Source of the DNA: an uncultured Collinsella sp.
GTDB taxonomy: Bacteria; Actinomycetota; Coriobacteriia; Coriobacteriales; Coriobacteriaceae
Assembly (NCBI GenBank): GCA_900543275.1
Contig: UQQL01000020.1
Span: 1 to 27,088 of the forward strand
Direction: 5' to 3'
Length of the DNA: 27,088 nt
Below, one piece after another: positions 17,603-25,147 of this stretch. Position 1 is the first letter of the stretch, and the number at the start of each line of letters is the position of its first letter. A program made the translations under genes and the position numbers. Under the pieces are notes generated by a model. That model was not told where the DNA came from. It did not search any database and was given only the letters and a program-made list of their open reading frames with translations.

Positions 17603-19216
17603 ATGGCCATCATCAACAAGGGTATGTCCAGGCGTTCGTTCCTCGGCCTCACCGGCAGCGTCGCTGCTGTCGCAGGGCTTGGTCTCACCGGCTGCGGTGG
17701 CAGCTCTAGCGACGAGGGTTCCGCTTCCGGTTCCACCGATTCCGCCAACCGTGGCGGCGGCGTGATCACCGCTGGTTCCGCTTACGCTCCGTCCAGCTTC
17801 GATCCCGCCAGCACCGGCTCCGCTGTGGGCCTGGGTGCTAACTGGCACGTCGTCGAGGGCCTCTACGGCATCGATTACCACGACTACAGCACCTTCAACG
17901 AGCTCGCCACCGACGATCCGAAGTCTGTGGACGACACCACTTTCGAGGTCACCATCCGCAAGGGCGCCAAGTTCTCCGATGGCACCGAGGTCACCGCTGA
18001 CGATGTCGTTGCCTCCTACACCGCTTGCGCCGCTTCCGCTACCTATGCTCCGTTCTTCCAGCCCTTCGAGTCCATCGAGGCCAAGGACGCCAGCACCGTG
18101 ACGGTCAAGACCAAGGTCCCCAACTTCTCCCTGCTCAAGGATCGTCTGGCCATCGTCCGCGTTACCCCGGCCACCCAGACCGAGGAGGATCGCGCCAAGC
18201 AGCCGATCGGCTCCGGCCCCTGGATGTACGACTCTATCTCCGATACCGAGATCACCCTGGTTCCCAACCCCGAGTACAACGGTGAGTATGCGGCCGAGGA
18301 TAAGAAGATCCAGTACAGCATCCTGACCGACCCCACCGCTCGCGTTACCGCTCAGCAGGAGGGCTCCACGCTCGTTATGGAGCTCGTTACCGCTGACGCC
18401 GTCGACCAGCTCGAGAGCGCCGGCTGCAAGATCGATAACGTTCAGGGTTTCGGCACCCGCTTCATCATGTTCAACGTCGCCAAGGAGCCTTGGAACAACG
18501 TCAAGGTCCGTCAGGCTGTCATGTATGCGCTCGACACCGAGAAGATGGTCAGCAACACCTTCGCCGGCCTTGCCACCGCTGCCAGCTGCTACCTGCCCAA
18601 GAGCTTCACCAACTATCATGAGGCTTCCACGGTGTACAAGACCGACGCCAAGAAGGCTAAGAAACTCATCGAGGAGTCTGGCATCACCCCGGGTGCCATC
18701 ACCCTGCGCACCACCGACAACGAGCAGATTAAGGGCATGGCCGCCCAGGTCAAGAACGACCTCGACGCTCTCGGCTTCGATGTGACCATCCAGACCGATA
18801 CCTCGCCGGCCACCTACGCTGCCATCGACGGCGGCGAGGCCTACGATATCCTCCTTGCCCCTGGCGATCCTTCCTGCTTCGGCGCCGACCCCGACCTGCT
18901 GCTCAACTGGTGGTACGGCGACAACGTCTGGATGCAGACCCGTTGCCCGTGGAAGGAGTCCGCTGAGTGGCAGAAGCTCCACAGTCTCATGGACGAGGCT
19001 CTTGCCGCCGAGGGCGACGAGCAGCAGAAGAAGTGGAACGAGTGCTTCGACATCATTGCCGACAACGCCGTTCTGTACCCCGTTGTCCACGTCAAGACCG
19101 TCTCCGCTTCCTGGGACGATCCGTCCACTGCGCCCAACGGCGAGGCCCTCGATGGCTTCAAGGGCATCGGCACGACGAGCATGTCCTTCAGGGGCGTTGC
19201 GACCGTCAAGGCGTAA
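17603..19216 (+). CDS. Family-5 (DppA/OppA-type) solute-binding lipoprotein, Tat signal
   Basis: Extracellular substrate receptor of an ABC importer. The 537-residue product starts with a twin-arginine signal (SRRSFLG, residues 9-15), a hydrophobic stretch and a lipobox LTGC with acceptor C31, followed by a Gly/Ser-rich tether. It should therefore be exported folded by Tat and lipid-anchored. The remainder is an SBP family-5 fold: FDPASTG, the RKGAKFSDGTEVTADDV segment (about 118-134), PIGSGPWMYDS and NNVKVRQAVMYALDTEKM. ATG 17603 follows AGGAG (17593-17597) by five bases. The four-gene transporter architecture and the esterase, lyase and kinase downstream argue for a sugar-acid ligand such as sialic acid rather than peptides; binding residues cannot be read by eye. 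Codon use is strongly biased (AAG, GAC, ACC, GTC), suggesting high expression. A hairpin after the gene may keep it more abundant than the permeases. Confidence 0.9.
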   Translation: MAIINKGMSRRSFLGLTGSVAAVAGLGLTGCGGSSSDEGSASGSTDSANRGGGVITAGSAYAPSSFDPASTGSAVGLGANWHVVEGLYGIDYHDYSTFNELATDDPKSVDDTTFEVTIRKGAKFSDGTEVTADDVVASYTACAASATYAPFFQPFESIEAKDASTVTVKTKVPNFSLLKDRLAIVRVTPATQTEEDRAKQPIGSGPWMYDSISDTEITLVPNPEYNGEYAAEDKKIQYSILTDPTARVTAQQEGSTLVMELVTADAVDQLESAGCKIDNVQGFGTRFIMFNVAKEPWNNVKVRQAVMYALDTEKMVSNTFAGLATAASCYLPKSFTNYHEASTVYKTDAKKAKKLIEESGITPGAITLRTTDNEQIKGMAAQVKNDLDALGFDVTIQTDTSPATYAAIDGGEAYDILLAPGDPSCFGADPDLLLNWWYGDNVWMQTRCPWKESAEWQKLHSLMDEALAAEGDEQQKKWNECFDIIADNAVLYPVVHVKTVSASWDDPSTAPNGEALDGFKGIGTTSMSFRGVATVKA

Positions 19217-19278
19217 GACTCGCTTGAGTCTGTATGCAGGATGTCGGTCGTTGGGACCGTATCCTCATAGTTGAAACA

Positions 19279-19312
19279 AAGACCCGGGCGACCTCGATGT
19301 CGCTCGGGTCTT
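19279..19312 (+). other. Intercistronic hairpin after the binding-protein gene
   Basis: AAGACCCGGGCGAC (19279-19292) pairs with GTCGCTCGGGTCTT (19299-19312), a 14-bp stem with one G-T pair and a 6-base loop, but no T-tract. A smaller AGACTC/GAGTCT hairpin starts at the stop codon (19216-19231). Such a structure commonly stabilises the upstream message or causes partial termination, giving excess binding protein over permease. The rest of the 157-base gap holds only the ribosome site of the next gene. Confidence 0.65.
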
Positions 19313-19373
19313 GTAATGAGTATCCGTACTCATATACCAGTTGGTCCTACCGACAAAAGAAAGGGGAGAGAAC

Positions 19374-20330
19374 GTGAACAACTTGCTACGTTTGATTGGA
19401 AGGCGTCTTGTGGCGCTGCCGATCATGGCATTGGGCGTCACCGTCCTGGTGTTCTTCCTTATGTCGTTCTCCAAGACCGACCCCGCCTACACGGCGTTGG
19501 GTGACGGTGCCTCGCCCGAGGCGGTTGCCGAGTACCATGAGAAGTATGGTCTGGACGACCCCTGGCCTGTGCGCTACGTGCGCTATATGGGCGATTTGAT
19601 CCATGGTGACATGGGCACCTATGGTGCTGCTCGCAACTCCGTTGCCAAGCGCATCTCCACGGCCCTGCCCGTCACGATGCAGCTGACCTTCATCGGCCTT
19701 GCCATCGGTGCGGTCGTTTCGTTTTTACTCGGCGTCATCGCGGCACTGTATCGCGACAAATGGCCGGACCAAGTGATCCGCGTCTTTTCCATCGCCGGCT
19801 TGGCAACCCCGTCGTTCTGGCTTGCCGTTCTGTTGATCCTGCTGTTCTCTTCCTACCTTAAGGTGCTTCCGGCATCGGGTGCTCTGCCTCACTTCACCAC
19901 GAATCCGGCTGGCTATCTGGGACGTATGATCATGCCCGCTATCGCCTTGGCATTTCCGCTGACGGGCCAGATGACTCGTATCGTGCGTACCGCCATGGTC
20001 GAGGAGCTCGATAAGGATTATGTCCGTATGGCTCGCGGCGCCGGCGTCCCCGAGAAGGTCGTCGTCGGCATCAACGTTCTTCGCAATGCGCTGATCACCC
20101 CGGTCACCACCCTCGGTCTTAAGATCGGTTACCTCATGGGCGGCGCCGTCGTCATCGAGGTTATCTTCAACCTCCCCGGCATGGGCACCGCGATTCTGCA
20201 GGGCGTTCAGGGCAACGAGGCGAACCTGGTTCAGGGCGTCGTTATCGTCGTTGCTCTTGCCTTCATCATCATCAACATCGTGGTTGACATGCTCTACCTG
20301 CTCATCAACCCGCGCATCAGGACGGTGTAG
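19374..20330 (+). CDS. DppB-type ABC importer permease
   Basis: One of two membrane subunits of the importer. The 318-residue product has six hydrophobic segments: about 13-31, then 100-125, 135-160, 185-200, 250-270 and 285-312. The periplasmic loop after helix 1 holds the family's AEYHEKYGLDDPWPVRYVRYMGDLIHGDMG. The EAA loop that docks the ATPase is at 210-238 (EELDKDYVRMARGAG...NVLRN). A GTG start at 19374 is chosen because AAGGGGAG (19361-19368) precedes it by five bases; upstream ATG 19341 has no site. It stops three bases before the permease-ATPase fusion gene, which argues for coupled translation and a stoichiometric complex. Confidence 0.93.
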   Translation: MNNLLRLIGRRLVALPIMALGVTVLVFFLMSFSKTDPAYTALGDGASPEAVAEYHEKYGLDDPWPVRYVRYMGDLIHGDMGTYGAARNSVAKRISTALPVTMQLTFIGLAIGAVVSFLLGVIAALYRDKWPDQVIRVFSIAGLATPSFWLAVLLILLFSSYLKVLPASGALPHFTTNPAGYLGRMIMPAIALAFPLTGQMTRIVRTAMVEELDKDYVRMARGAGVPEKVVVGINVLRNALITPVTTLGLKIGYLMGGAVVIEVIFNLPGMGTAILQGVQGNEANLVQGVVIVVALAFIIINIVVDMLYLLINPRIRTV

Positions 20331-20333
20331 ATT

Positions 20334-22349
20334 ATGGTAAAGATTCGAGAGAAGCAAACCGAGCAGCTCGAGAAGGCTGCCTCCAAGGGGCTCAAGCTCG
20401 GTGGCTGGAAGAAGATGACGCTGTCTTCTAAGATTGCCGCCGTCGTGTTGGTGCTGGTCGCCCTGACTGCGATTCTGGCGCCCCTTCTTGCCCCCTATAG
20501 CCCGGTCGAGATTTTTACGGCTCGCCAGGCTCCCGGCAACGGATTTATCTTCGGTACCGACGATAAGGGTCGCGACATTCTGTCGCGCATGCTCTACGGT
20601 GGTCGTTACTCGCTGATTATCGGCTTTGGCGCCACTGCCATGGCTCTGGTCTGCGGCTCGGTCGTGGGCGCCCTTGCGGCGGTTTCGCGCAAGGCCGTTT
20701 CCGAGACGATCATGCGTATCCTGGACATCATCATGTCCATCCCGGGCATCGCCCTCGCGGCCGTCTTCGTCTCCATCCTGGGCAACTCCGTGCCGTCGAT
20801 CATCTTCGCCATCGGCTTTATGTACACTCCGCAGATTGCCCGTATCGTGCGCGCCAACATCGTGTCCGAGTACGGCGAGGACTATGTCCGCGCGGTCATC
20901 GTTTCCGGCGCCAAGGCTCCGTGGATTTTGATCAAGCATGTTCTGCGTAACTGCATCGCCCCGATCATGGTCTTCACCGTTACCCTGGTCGCCGACGCCA
21001 TCATCTTCGAGGCCTCGCTGACCTTCATCGGCGCTGGTATCCAGGAGCCCACCGCTACCTGGGGCAACATCCTCGCCGACGCCCGCGGCGGCGTGCTCGC
21101 CGGCCGTTGGTGGCAGGCGCTGTTCCCGGGCCTGGCCATCATGATCACCTGCCTGGCGCTCAACATCCTCTCCGAGGGCATTACCGACGCCATGGCCGCT
21201 GCTCCCTCCGCCGCCCTGGATCCGACCGATTCCTCCAAGCGTCGCGAGGCCGACCTGCTGGTCTCCGACCCCGTTCGCGCCTACAAGGAGCAGGCCCAGT
21301 CCCTCTCCGCTCGCCTTGGCGCCCTGCGCGATGTCGAGCTCAAGCGTGACGATCGCCATGTGCCCGACGAGTCTGTCGAACCGATTCTCTCGGTCCGTGA
21401 CTTCTGCATTCAGTTTGAGCATCACGGCGATATCAACGTCGTCGACCATGTCAACTTTGACGTCCGTCCTGGTCAGACCATGGGCCTGGTGGGCGAGTCC
21501 GGTTGCGGTAAGTCCATCACCACGCTGGCCATCATGGGCCTGACCGACGATGACGAGCACCTTTCCGGCGAGGTCCTCTGGGAGGGCCGCGACCTGCTCA
21601 AGATGAGCAAGAAGGAGTGGTTCGGCCTGCGCGGTACCGATATCGCTATGGTCTATCAGGACGCCCTGTCCTCGCTCAACCCCTCCATGCTCATCTCTGC
21701 CCAGATGAAGCAGCTCACCAAGCGCGGCGGCACCCGCAGCGCCGAGGAACTCCTGGAGCTCGTGGGCCTCGACCCCAAGCGTACGCTCGAGAGCTACCCG
21801 CATGAGCTTTCCGGTGGCCAGCGTCAGCGTGTCCTGATCGCTATGGCCCTTACCCGCGACCCCAAGCTGGTCATCTGCGACGAGCCCACGACCGCTCTGG
21901 ACGTTACCGTCCAGAAGCAGGTCATCAAGCTGCTCAACGACCTTCAGGCCAAGCTCGGCTTTGCCATGATCTTCGTCTCGCATGACTTGGCGCTGGTCGC
22001 CGAGGTCGCCCATAACATCACGGTTATGTACGCCGGTCAGGTTATCGAGCAGGCGCCCACCAAGGAGCTGCTCACTAACCCGATCCACGAGTACACCCGC
22101 GGTCTTCTGGGCTCCGTTCTGTCCATCGAGAGCGGTTCGGGCCGTCTGCACCAGGTGCCCGGCGCCGTTCCGAGCCCGCGCGATTTCCCCAAGGGCGATC
22201 GCTTCGCGCCCCGCTCGAGCCATCCGCGCATTGGCCTGGACACCCGTCCGGTCTTCAAGCGCGTGCCCGGCACCGAGCACTTCTATTCCGAGCTCCCCGA
22301 CGAGGTGCTCAAGGCAAATGGTTTGACCCCTCACGCGGAGGTGATGTAG
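20334..22349 (+). CDS. DppC-type permease fused to DppD-type ABC ATPase
   Basis: A single 671-residue protein supplies the second membrane subunit and one ATPase of the importer. Residues 1-285 form the permease: first helix about 33-53, FGTDDKGRDILSRMLYGGRYSL, and an EAA loop at about 180-206 (EYGEDYVRAVIVSGA). Residues 286-345 are a charged linker. Residues 350-640 are the ATPase: Walker A GESGCGKS (387-394), signature LSGGQRQR (492-499), Walker B LVICDEP and H550 in VSHD. The fusion is continuous with no stop or frameshift. The same arrangement is known in SatABCD-type sialic acid importers (from memory). The C-terminal GDRFAPRSSHPRIG lacks the Cys of the CRFxPRCP motif common in DppD/OppD. 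The start is ATG 20334, three bases after the previous stop, with only a weak internal AGGACGG site. Confidence 0.93.
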   Translation: MVKIREKQTEQLEKAASKGLKLGGWKKMTLSSKIAAVVLVLVALTAILAPLLAPYSPVEIFTARQAPGNGFIFGTDDKGRDILSRMLYGGRYSLIIGFGATAMALVCGSVVGALAAVSRKAVSETIMRILDIIMSIPGIALAAVFVSILGNSVPSIIFAIGFMYTPQIARIVRANIVSEYGEDYVRAVIVSGAKAPWILIKHVLRNCIAPIMVFTVTLVADAIIFEASLTFIGAGIQEPTATWGNILADARGGVLAGRWWQALFPGLAIMITCLALNILSEGITDAMAAAPSAALDPTDSSKRREADLLVSDPVRAYKEQAQSLSARLGALRDVELKRDDRHVPDESVEPILSVRDFCIQFEHHGDINVVDHVNFDVRPGQTMGLVGESGCGKSITTLAIMGLTDDDEHLSGEVLWEGRDLLKMSKKEWFGLRGTDIAMVYQDALSSLNPSMLISAQMKQLTKRGGTRSAEELLELVGLDPKRTLESYPHELSGGQRQRVLIAMALTRDPKLVICDEPTTALDVTVQKQVIKLLNDLQAKLGFAMIFVSHDLALVAEVAHNITVMYAGQVIEQAPTKELLTNPIHEYTRGLLGSVLSIESGSGRLHQVPGAVPSPRDFPKGDRFAPRSSHPRIGLDTRPVFKRVPGTEHFYSELPDEVLKANGLTPHAEVM

Positions 22350-23177
22350 ATGAGCGAGACCGCAGTCAACGGCGTCGAGCCGATCATCTTCCTTGATGAC
22401 GTCCACGTCACCTTTAGGACCCGTACCGGCTCGATTCTGCACCCCAACCTGGTTCACGCCGTCCAGGGTGTAACGATTAGGCTCATGCCCGGTCAGACGA
22501 TCGGCATCGTCGGCGAGTCCGGTTGCGGTAAGTCCACCACCGCCAACGTCATGTGCGGCCTGCAGGCCCCCACGAGCGGCAAGGTCTACTTTAAGGGCAA
22601 GGACGTAACCAAGCGTACCGCCGAGGACCGTCGCCACATGGGCCGTGTCATCTCGGTCGTGTTCCAGAATCCGGCTACGGCGCTCAATCCCCGCATGGTC
22701 GTTCGCGAGCAGCTGCTCGACCCCATGCGCGTCCACAACCTGGGTACCGAGGCCGAGCAGGAGAAGCGCGTCAAGGAGCTCCTGGAGCTCACCGGTCTGC
22801 CCAGCTCCGCCGCCGAGGTTCTTCCCGGCCAGCTTTCGGGCGGCCAGCGCCAGCGCGTCGCAATTGCCCGTGCCCTGTCGTTGAACCCCGATGCCATCAT
22901 CGCCGACGAGCCCACCTCGGCTCTGGACGTTTCGGTCCGCGCGCAGATTCTGAACCTGCTGACCGACCTTAAGAAGGAGCTCGGCCTGGCCATGGTGTTC
23001 ATCAGCCATGACATCCAGACGGTCCGCTATATCTCTGACGACATCATCGTTATGAATGGCGGCAAGATCGTCGAGCAGGGCGAGGCCAAGCAGGTCTTCC
23101 AGCACCCTCAGGACCCCTACACCAAGATGCTGCTCGGTGCTGCGCCGTCGCTGCTGCATCCCAAGCTCGGCGAGTAG
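22350..23177 (+). CDS. DppF-type ABC importer ATPase
   Basis: Second nucleotide-binding subunit, expected to pair with the ATPase half of the fusion protein on the cytoplasmic side. Walker A GESGCGKS (55-62), Q-loop VVFQNP (103-108), signature LSGGQRQR (162-169), Walker B IIADEP (183-188) and H220 in ISHD are all present, so it looks catalytically competent. At 275 residues it is shorter than usual DppF/OppF (about 320) because it ends right after the 'PYTKMLLGAAPSL' segment and lacks the C-terminal Cys-containing extension. ATG 22350 directly follows the fusion gene's stop; GGAGGTGA inside the end of that gene serves as ribosome site, so the two are coupled. Confidence 0.93.
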   Translation: MSETAVNGVEPIIFLDDVHVTFRTRTGSILHPNLVHAVQGVTIRLMPGQTIGIVGESGCGKSTTANVMCGLQAPTSGKVYFKGKDVTKRTAEDRRHMGRVISVVFQNPATALNPRMVVREQLLDPMRVHNLGTEAEQEKRVKELLELTGLPSSAAEVLPGQLSGGQRQRVAIARALSLNPDAIIADEPTSALDVSVRAQILNLLTDLKKELGLAMVFISHDIQTVRYISDDIIVMNGGKIVEQGEAKQVFQHPQDPYTKMLLGAAPSLLHPKLGE

Positions 23178-23193
23178 CCTCGCTTTCCCTCCC

Positions 23194-23221
23194 GTGCGCC
23201 CGGTTCCCTTGCCGGGCGCAC
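23194..23221 (+). other. GC-rich hairpin between transporter and catabolic genes
   Basis: GTGCGCCCGG (23194-23203) pairs perfectly with CCGGGCGCAC (23212-23221) over an 8-base loop, 16 bases past the ATPase stop. No T-tract follows. It may weaken read-through into the esterase genes or protect the transporter message. Confidence 0.6.
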
Positions 23222-23257
23222 CTCCGTTGCGATTTCGAAAGGTTGGGTTCACGAGCC

Positions 23258-24235
23258 ATGCCAAGTGCTCAGGAGCTACAACAGCAATTTGGTGGGTATC
23301 GGGGCGCCATGCCCCGTCCATCAGATTTCGATCTCTTTTGGAAGGACCGCATGGCCGAGGCCGACGCCGTCGGGCTTGACTATGCGATCGAGACGGCATC
23401 GGTCACCGATGCCGTGACCTGCCAGCTTTTCGACCTCTGGTATACCGGCATGTGTGGCGCTCGCCTGCATGCCAAGTACCTTAAACCCGTCTCGGACGAG
23501 CCCGTGCCATTGGTACTTCAGTTCCATGGGTATCCGGGTGCAAGCCGCAGCTGGTTTGAGCAGGCGTCGTTTGCGGGCATGGGCATGGCACTCATCGCCC
23601 TCGACTGCCCCGGCCAAGGAGGTCCCTCCGAGGACATTGGTGGATTTGAGGGCACAACGGTCGCGGGCCATATCGTCGCCGGTATCGACGGTGATCCGGC
23701 CAACCTCTACTATGTCCGCTTGCACCAAGATATTCGCATCCTGTGTCGCATCGTTCGCGAGCTCGAGGGCATCAATCTTGCCCGTGTGTTTGTGAACGGC
23801 GCGTCGCAGGGCGGCGGTTTGGGCATTGCGACCTGTGCACTTAACAGCGAGCTTATCAATCGCGCCGCCATCCTCTATCCCTTCCTGTCGGATTTCCGCC
23901 TGGTCTGGGACTTGGATGCCGACGACATTGCCTACGAGGGCCTGCGCTATTGGTCTCGCTGGTTTGACGAGGACTCGACTCGTATCGACGAAGCCTATGC
24001 CAAGCTGGCGTACTTCGATTCCAAGAACTTTGCCCCTATGGTCAAATGCCCCGTGCTGTTTGGCACCGGCACAGCCGATACCGTCTGTCCGCCAGCGACG
24101 CAGTTTGCGGTCTATAACAACCTGACCTGTGAAAAGCGTCATGAGTTCTTTGAAGGCTTTGGCCACGAGGAGATTCAGGATTTTGACGATCTGATCATTC
24201 CGTTTTTCTGCAAGGGAGGGGAGGCTCATGTCTAA
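23258..24235 (+). CDS. CE7-family carbohydrate/sialate esterase (acetylxylan esterase/cephalosporin-C deacetylase type)
   Basis: Alpha/beta-hydrolase predicted to remove O-acetyl groups from a sugar. The 325-residue product has the full catalytic set of family CE7: nucleophile S183 in GASQGGG, D274 in GTGTADTV and H303 in GFGHEE, plus the oxyanion segment HGYPG (Y92) and the CPGQGG loop, where the usual RGQ is PGQ. No signal peptide is seen, so it acts in the cytoplasm on imported substrate. ATG 23258 is chosen; the nearest AAAGG lies 15 bases away and a TTG at 23243 is too close to it, so initiation looks weak. Its position between a sugar-acid importer and a lyase suggests deacetylation of O-acetylated sialic acid; pneumococcal sialic-acid loci also contain a CE7 enzyme (from memory). 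The alternative is deacetylation of an imported acetylated oligosaccharide. Confidence 0.87.
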   Translation: MPSAQELQQQFGGYRGAMPRPSDFDLFWKDRMAEADAVGLDYAIETASVTDAVTCQLFDLWYTGMCGARLHAKYLKPVSDEPVPLVLQFHGYPGASRSWFEQASFAGMGMALIALDCPGQGGPSEDIGGFEGTTVAGHIVAGIDGDPANLYYVRLHQDIRILCRIVRELEGINLARVFVNGASQGGGLGIATCALNSELINRAAILYPFLSDFRLVWDLDADDIAYEGLRYWSRWFDEDSTRIDEAYAKLAYFDSKNFAPMVKCPVLFGTGTADTVCPPATQFAVYNNLTCEKRHEFFEGFGHEEIQDFDDLIIPFFCKGGEAHV

Positions 24236-25079
24236 GTGCGAGAGCAATGTCAATGAGCTGATTGTCTCCGACCTTGTGGGGATTCCCGGAACGGTCTCGT
24301 CAAGGCTCGCTGATTTCCGGGATTGGCGCGGTGATGCTTCTGCGGATGTTTCCGAATTAGAGATAGCCGCTTCGGACCTTGAGGTTTGCGGGCCGAGTAT
24401 TACGGCGATCGATTTCGCCAATCCGTATGCCCGCTACTCCGAGGTTTCCTTTGAGCTTGGTGGCGATGTGGTCCACGCACGTTTGATCGAGCCTGCCGGT
24501 CGCGCCCGAGCATCCGAGCTTGTGCCGCTATGTCTGATGTTTCACGACATCGACCGACCCGTGCGGGGATGGTATCACATGACGAGGTTTGCGGCCATGG
24601 GATATGCCGTGCTTGCGCTGGACGATGAGGCGATTGGATCCAGCGAGCTGCAGCAGGGGATTGCCTCTCCTGCTTTTGTCAAGCGCGTCCGTTGGGGTTG
24701 CGCGATGGCGAAGGTGGCGCGCAATCTTGATGGCGTGGACCCCGACCGCATCTTTGCATGGGGCGAGGGCCTTGGCGGCGGAGTCGCGCTGGCGGTTTCT
24801 GCTCTGGACGAGCGGGGCCTCGCCTGCACGGCGGTTGCCAATCCAATTCCCGGTGGCCTCGAGACGTTGTCGTCTCGGGTGCGTGGATCGGTGCTCATGG
24901 GCACATCGCTTATGGATACCGTGAGCGATCCCAAGGATCAGTTTGCCGTATTCAACGGTCTTGAGTGTGACCGGAGGCATATCATCTATGCAAAATACGC
25001 TCACGAGCGCATCAATGCGTTCGAAAACGAAGTCGTAGACTTTTTTAACCAAACGTTCCACTCGTGTTCTTTGGCCTAG
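24228..25079 (+). CDS. Degenerate CE7 esterase paralogue, probable pseudoenzyme
   Basis: A 283-residue intact frame that aligns along much of its length with the preceding esterase, for example VPLCLMFHDIDRPVRGWYHMTRFAAMGYAVLALD against VPLVLQFHGYPGASRSWFEQASFAGMGMALIALD when read in parallel. The nucleophile position is Glu (WGE180GLGGG for GAS183QGGG), the oxyanion HGYPG is HDIDR, and PGQGG is EAIGS, while D230 (GTSLMDTV) and H259 (AHERI) remain. Two substrate loops, about 15 and 40 residues, are missing, while about 15 residues are added at the N-terminus. ATG 24228 lies inside the end of the esterase gene (8-base overlap) with AGGGGAGG ahead, so translation is coupled and the gene is not simply decaying. 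Role unknown: partner or scaffold of the active esterase, or a ligand-sensing protein. Codon use is less biased than in the transporter genes. Confidence 0.82.
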   Translation: MSKCESNVNELIVSDLVGIPGTVSSRLADFRDWRGDASADVSELEIAASDLEVCGPSITAIDFANPYARYSEVSFELGGDVVHARLIEPAGRARASELVPLCLMFHDIDRPVRGWYHMTRFAAMGYAVLALDDEAIGSSELQQGIASPAFVKRVRWGCAMAKVARNLDGVDPDRIFAWGEGLGGGVALAVSALDERGLACTAVANPIPGGLETLSSRVRGSVLMGTSLMDTVSDPKDQFAVFNGLECDRRHIIYAKYAHERINAFENEVVDFFNQTFHSCSLA

Positions 25080-25147
25080 ACGGCCTGGACACTGCCAACA
25101 AGAGTGGGTGGCATAGGGCCGCCCGCCAGACAACTAAGGAGATTCTT

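Noticed and set aside
17585..19090. 501-codon minus-strand open frame
   Set aside because: Antisense shadow of the binding-protein gene; low-complexity Gly/Val/Leu product.
17603..23177. Plain dipeptide/oligopeptide importer
   Set aside because: Not excluded, but the permease-ATPase fusion, missing Cys tails and adjoining esterase, aldolase and kinase genes fit a sugar-acid importer better.
19725..23399. 1224-codon open frame on the minus strand
   Set aside because: It lies opposite three genes with clear ABC motifs on +. Its product is an improbable His/Asp/Gly-rich string without domains; strong third-position G/C bias keeps the antisense frame open.
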